Positions 60,949-64,000 of a stretch of 64,000 bases of DNA are shown piece by piece; the stretch's first letter is position 1, and every line of letters begins with the position of its first letter. The notes under the pieces were generated by a model. It saw only the letters and a program-made list of their open reading frames with translations, had not been told where the DNA came from and ran no database searches. The position numbers and the translations under genes were made by a program. The stretch covers positions 1 to 64,000 of the forward strand of contig NW_027526679.1 of the NCBI RefSeq assembly GCF_052857255.1, given 5' to 3'. The DNA is from Amblyomma americanum (taxonomy: Eukaryota > Arthropoda > Arachnida > Ixodida > Ixodidae).

Positions 60949-63550
60949 ACTGCGCGAAAAGCATGTATTCGTGCTTAATACAACTAAACAAGCTGTTTTA
61001 GTCCGAAACGAGCTAAATCACAACACATCGGTTTTACAAGTGTTCCCCTGATACGCGTCTAAACTTTTTCTCTTATAACTGCGCGAAAAGCATGTATTCG
61101 TGCTTAAAACAACGAAACAAGCTGTTTTAGTCCGAAACGAGCTAAATCACAACACATCGGTTTTACAAGTGTTCCTCTGATACGCATCAAAGCTTTTTCT
61201 CTTATAACTGCGCGAGAAGCATGTATTCGTGCTTAAAACAACGAAACAAGCTGTTTTAGACCGAGATGAGCTAAATCTGAACACATCGGTTTTACAAGTA
61301 TCCACGTGATACGCGTCAAAACTTTTTCTCTTATAACTGCGCGAAAAGCATGTATTCGTGCTTAATCCAACGAAACAAGCTGTTTTAGACCGAAACGAGG
61401 TAAATCACAACACATCGGTTTTACAAGTTTTCCTCAGATACGCGTCAAAACTTTTTCTCTTATAACTGCGCGAAAAGCATGTATTCCTGCTTAATCCAAC
61501 GAAACAAGCTGTTTTAGACCGAAACGAGGTAAATCTGAACACATCGGTTTTACAAGTGTTCCTCTGATACGCGTCAAAACTTTTTCTCTTATAACTGCGC
61601 GAAAAGCATGTATTCGTGCTTAATACCACGAAACAAGCTGTTTTAGACCGAAACGAGCTTAGTCACAACACATCGGTTTTACAAGTTTTCCTCTTATACG
61701 CATCAAAACTTTTTCTCTTATAACTGCGCGAAAAGCTTGTATTCGTGCTTAATACAACGAAACAAGCTGTTTTAGACCGAAACGAGCTAAATCACAACAC
61801 ATCGGTTTTACAAGTGTTCCTCTGATACGCGTCAAAACTTTTTCTCCTATAACTGTGCGAAAAGCATGTATTCGTGCTTAATACAACGAAAAAAGCTGTT
61901 TTAGACTGAGATGACCTAAATCTGAACACATCGGTTTTACAAGTGTTCTTGTGACACGCGTCAAAACTTTTTCTCTTATAACTGCGCGAAAAGCATGTGT
62001 TCGTGATTAATCCAACGAAACAAGCTGTTTTAGACCGAAACGAGGTAAATCACAACACATCGGTTTTACAAGTTTTCCTCTGATACGCGTCAAAACTTTT
62101 TCACTTATAACTGCGCGAAAAGCATGTATTCGTGCTTAATACAACGAAACAAGCTGTTTTAGACCGAAACGAGCTAAATCACAACACATCGGTTTTACAA
62201 GTCTCCCTATTAGGCGTCAAAATGTTTTCTTCTCTAACTGCGCGAAAAGATGTATTCGTGCTTAAAACATCGAAACAAGCGGTTTTATACCAAAACGAGC
62301 TATATCTGAACACATCGGTTTTACAAGTGTTCCTCTGATACGCGTCAAAACTTTTTCTTTTATAACTGCGCGAAAAGCATGTATTCTTGCATAATACCAC
62401 GAAACAAGCTGTTTTAGACCGAAACGAGCTAAATCACAACACATCGGTTTTACAAGTTTTCCTCTGATACGCGTCAAAACTTTTTCTCTTATAACTGCGC
62501 GAAAAGCTTGTATTCGTGCTTAATACAACGAAACAAGCTGTTTTAGACCGAAACGAGCTGAATAACAACACATCGGTTTTACAAGTGTTCCTCTGATACG
62601 CGTCAAATCTTTTTCTCCTATAACTGTGCGAAAAGCATGTATTCGTGCTTAATACAACGAAAAAAGCTGTTTAGACTGAGATGACCTAAATCTGAAAACT
62701 TTACCAAGTGTCCCTCTAATACGCGTCAAAAATTTTTCTTCTAAAACTGCGCGAAAAGCATGTATTCGTGCTTAATACAACGAAACAAGCTGTTTTAGAA
62801 CGAAACGAGCTAAATCTGAACACATCGGTTTTACAAGTGTCCTTGTGACACGCGTCAAAACTTTTTCTCTTATAACTGCGCGAAAAGCATGTGTTCGTAA
62901 TTAATCCAGCGAAACAAGCTGTTTTAGACCGAAACGAGGTAAATCACAACACATCGGTTTTACAAGTTTTCCTCTGATACGCGTCAAAACTTTTTCTCTT
63001 ATAACGGCGCGAAAAGCATGTATTCGTGCTTAATACAACGAAACAAGCTGTTTTAGACCGAAACGAGCTAAATCACAACACATCGGTTTTACAAGTCTCC
63101 CTATTACGCGTCAAAATGTTTTCTTCTAAAACTGCGCGAAAAGATGTATTCGTGCTTAAAACAACGAAACAAGCTGTTTTAGACCGAAACGAGCTAAATC
63201 ACATCGGTTTTACAAGTCTCTAATACGCGTCAGAAATTTTCCTTCTAAAACTGCGCGAAAAGCATGTATTCGTGCTTAAAACAACGAAACAAGCTGTTTT
63301 ATACCAAAACGAGCTAAATCTGAACACATCGGTTTTACAAGTGTCCCTGTGACACGCGTCAAAACTTTTTCTCTCATAACTGCGTGAAAAGCATGTATTC
63401 TTGCTTAATACAACGAAACAAGCTGTTTTAGACCGAAACGAGCTAAATCACAACACATCGGTTTTAGAAGTATCCACGTGATACGCGTCAAAACTTTTTC
63501 TCTTATAAGTGCGCGAAAAGCATGTATTCCTGCTTAATCCAACGAAACAA

Positions 63551-63590
63551 GCTGTTTTAGACCGAAACGAGCTGTTTTAGACCGAAACGA
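63551..63590 (-). repeat. Exact 20-bp tandem duplication inside one satellite monomer
   Basis: GCTGTTTTAGACCGAAACGA is present twice in succession (63,551-63,570 and 63,571-63,590). The distance between the monomer's two internal related blocks (CGAAACAAGCT at 63,543 and CGAAACGAGCT at 63,563) is also 20 bp, so misalignment between these blocks explains the duplication exactly. Confidence 0.88.
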
Positions 63591-64000
63591 GCTAAATCAC
63601 AACACATCGGTTTTACAAGTCTCCCTATTACGCGTCAAAATGTTTTCTTCTATAACTGCGCGAAAAGATGTATTCGTGCTTAAAACATCGAAACAAGCGG
63701 TTTTAGACCGAAACGAGCTAAATCACAACACATCGGTTTTACGTCTCTAATACGCGTCAGAACTTTTCCTTCTATAACTGCGCGAAAAGCATGTATTCGT
63801 GCTTAAAACAACGAAACAAGCTGTTTTAGACCGAAACGAGCTAAATCACAACACATCGGTTTTACAAGTGTTCCTCTGATACGCGTCAAAACTTTTTCTC
63901 TTATAACTGTGCGAAAAGCATGTATTCGTGCTTAATACAACGAAAAAAGTTGTTTTAGACCGAAACGAGCTAAATCACAACACATCGGTTTTACAAGTTT

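Larger units (their letters stand above)
60937..64000 (-). repeat. 129-bp satellite array, orientation R (right of the retroelement)
   Basis: The array resumes in the same orientation and in the same monomer that was broken at 51,807, beginning with a repeated copy of the 12-bp target. About 24 monomers to the window edge, where the array is still running. The first about 490 bp match 48,070-48,556 closely, and the sequence then departs. It contains one monomer with an exact 20-bp internal duplication (63,551-63,590) and one strongly diverged monomer around 62,670-62,715. Confidence 0.97.

Overview
The window is eukaryotic, non-genic heterochromatin-like DNA. About 55 kb of the 64 kb is one tandem satellite with a monomer of about 129 bp (variants about 110-131 bp). 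It is interrupted once, by a 9.1 kb multimeric Penelope-like retroelement (PLE) insertion. I see no host gene, tRNA, rRNA or CRISPR. PLEs with a GIY-YIG endonuclease are confined to eukaryotes. The wording of this one's C-terminal region (a YVGQTGR motif, then REIIEAYNI, then a short Cys/Ser/Pro-rich tail) reminds me of PLEs common in ticks, so an arthelminth-free, arthropod and possibly ixodid tick origin is my guess; that is inference without a database search.

Layout: (1) 1-37,614, satellite in orientation F. It is built as nested higher-order repeats: a 14.7 kb super-repeat present almost twice (1-14,712 and 14,713-about 28,706), containing 15-16-monomer, 14-monomer and 10-monomer sub-periods; then a 3,589 bp (28-monomer) unit present twice in tandem (26,472-30,060 and 30,061-33,649); then a less regular stretch. 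(2) 37,614/37,615, an abrupt strand switch with no spacer. (3) 37,615-51,807, the same satellite in orientation R, with a 2,054 bp unit present twice (38,376-42,484), an irregular stretch, and a nested 4-monomer/13-monomer/29-monomer block. (4) 51,808-60,936, the PLE multimer: two copies on the minus strand (A full, B truncated) joined tail-outward through a 2-bp microhomology to three on the plus strand (C truncated, D full, E full) plus a 39-bp tail. The whole insertion is flanked by a 12-bp target site duplication. (5) 60,937-64,000, the R satellite resumes exactly where it was interrupted.

The PLE unit is about 2.61 kb and encodes a single protein of roughly 800 residues (reverse transcriptase followed by GIY-YIG endonuclease), but every copy carries several single-base frameshifts, so none is intact as read here. 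The last about 110 bp of each unit holds a TATA-like box, an AATAAA and an initiator-like TCAGTT in fixed spacing, and the first ATG after them is at the start of the next unit. A head-to-tail multimer therefore places a promoter in front of each downstream copy.

The many small open frames in the satellite are a consequence of the monomer length being 3 x 43 and are not annotated as genes. All positions and comparisons were made by eye; identities are described qualitatively.
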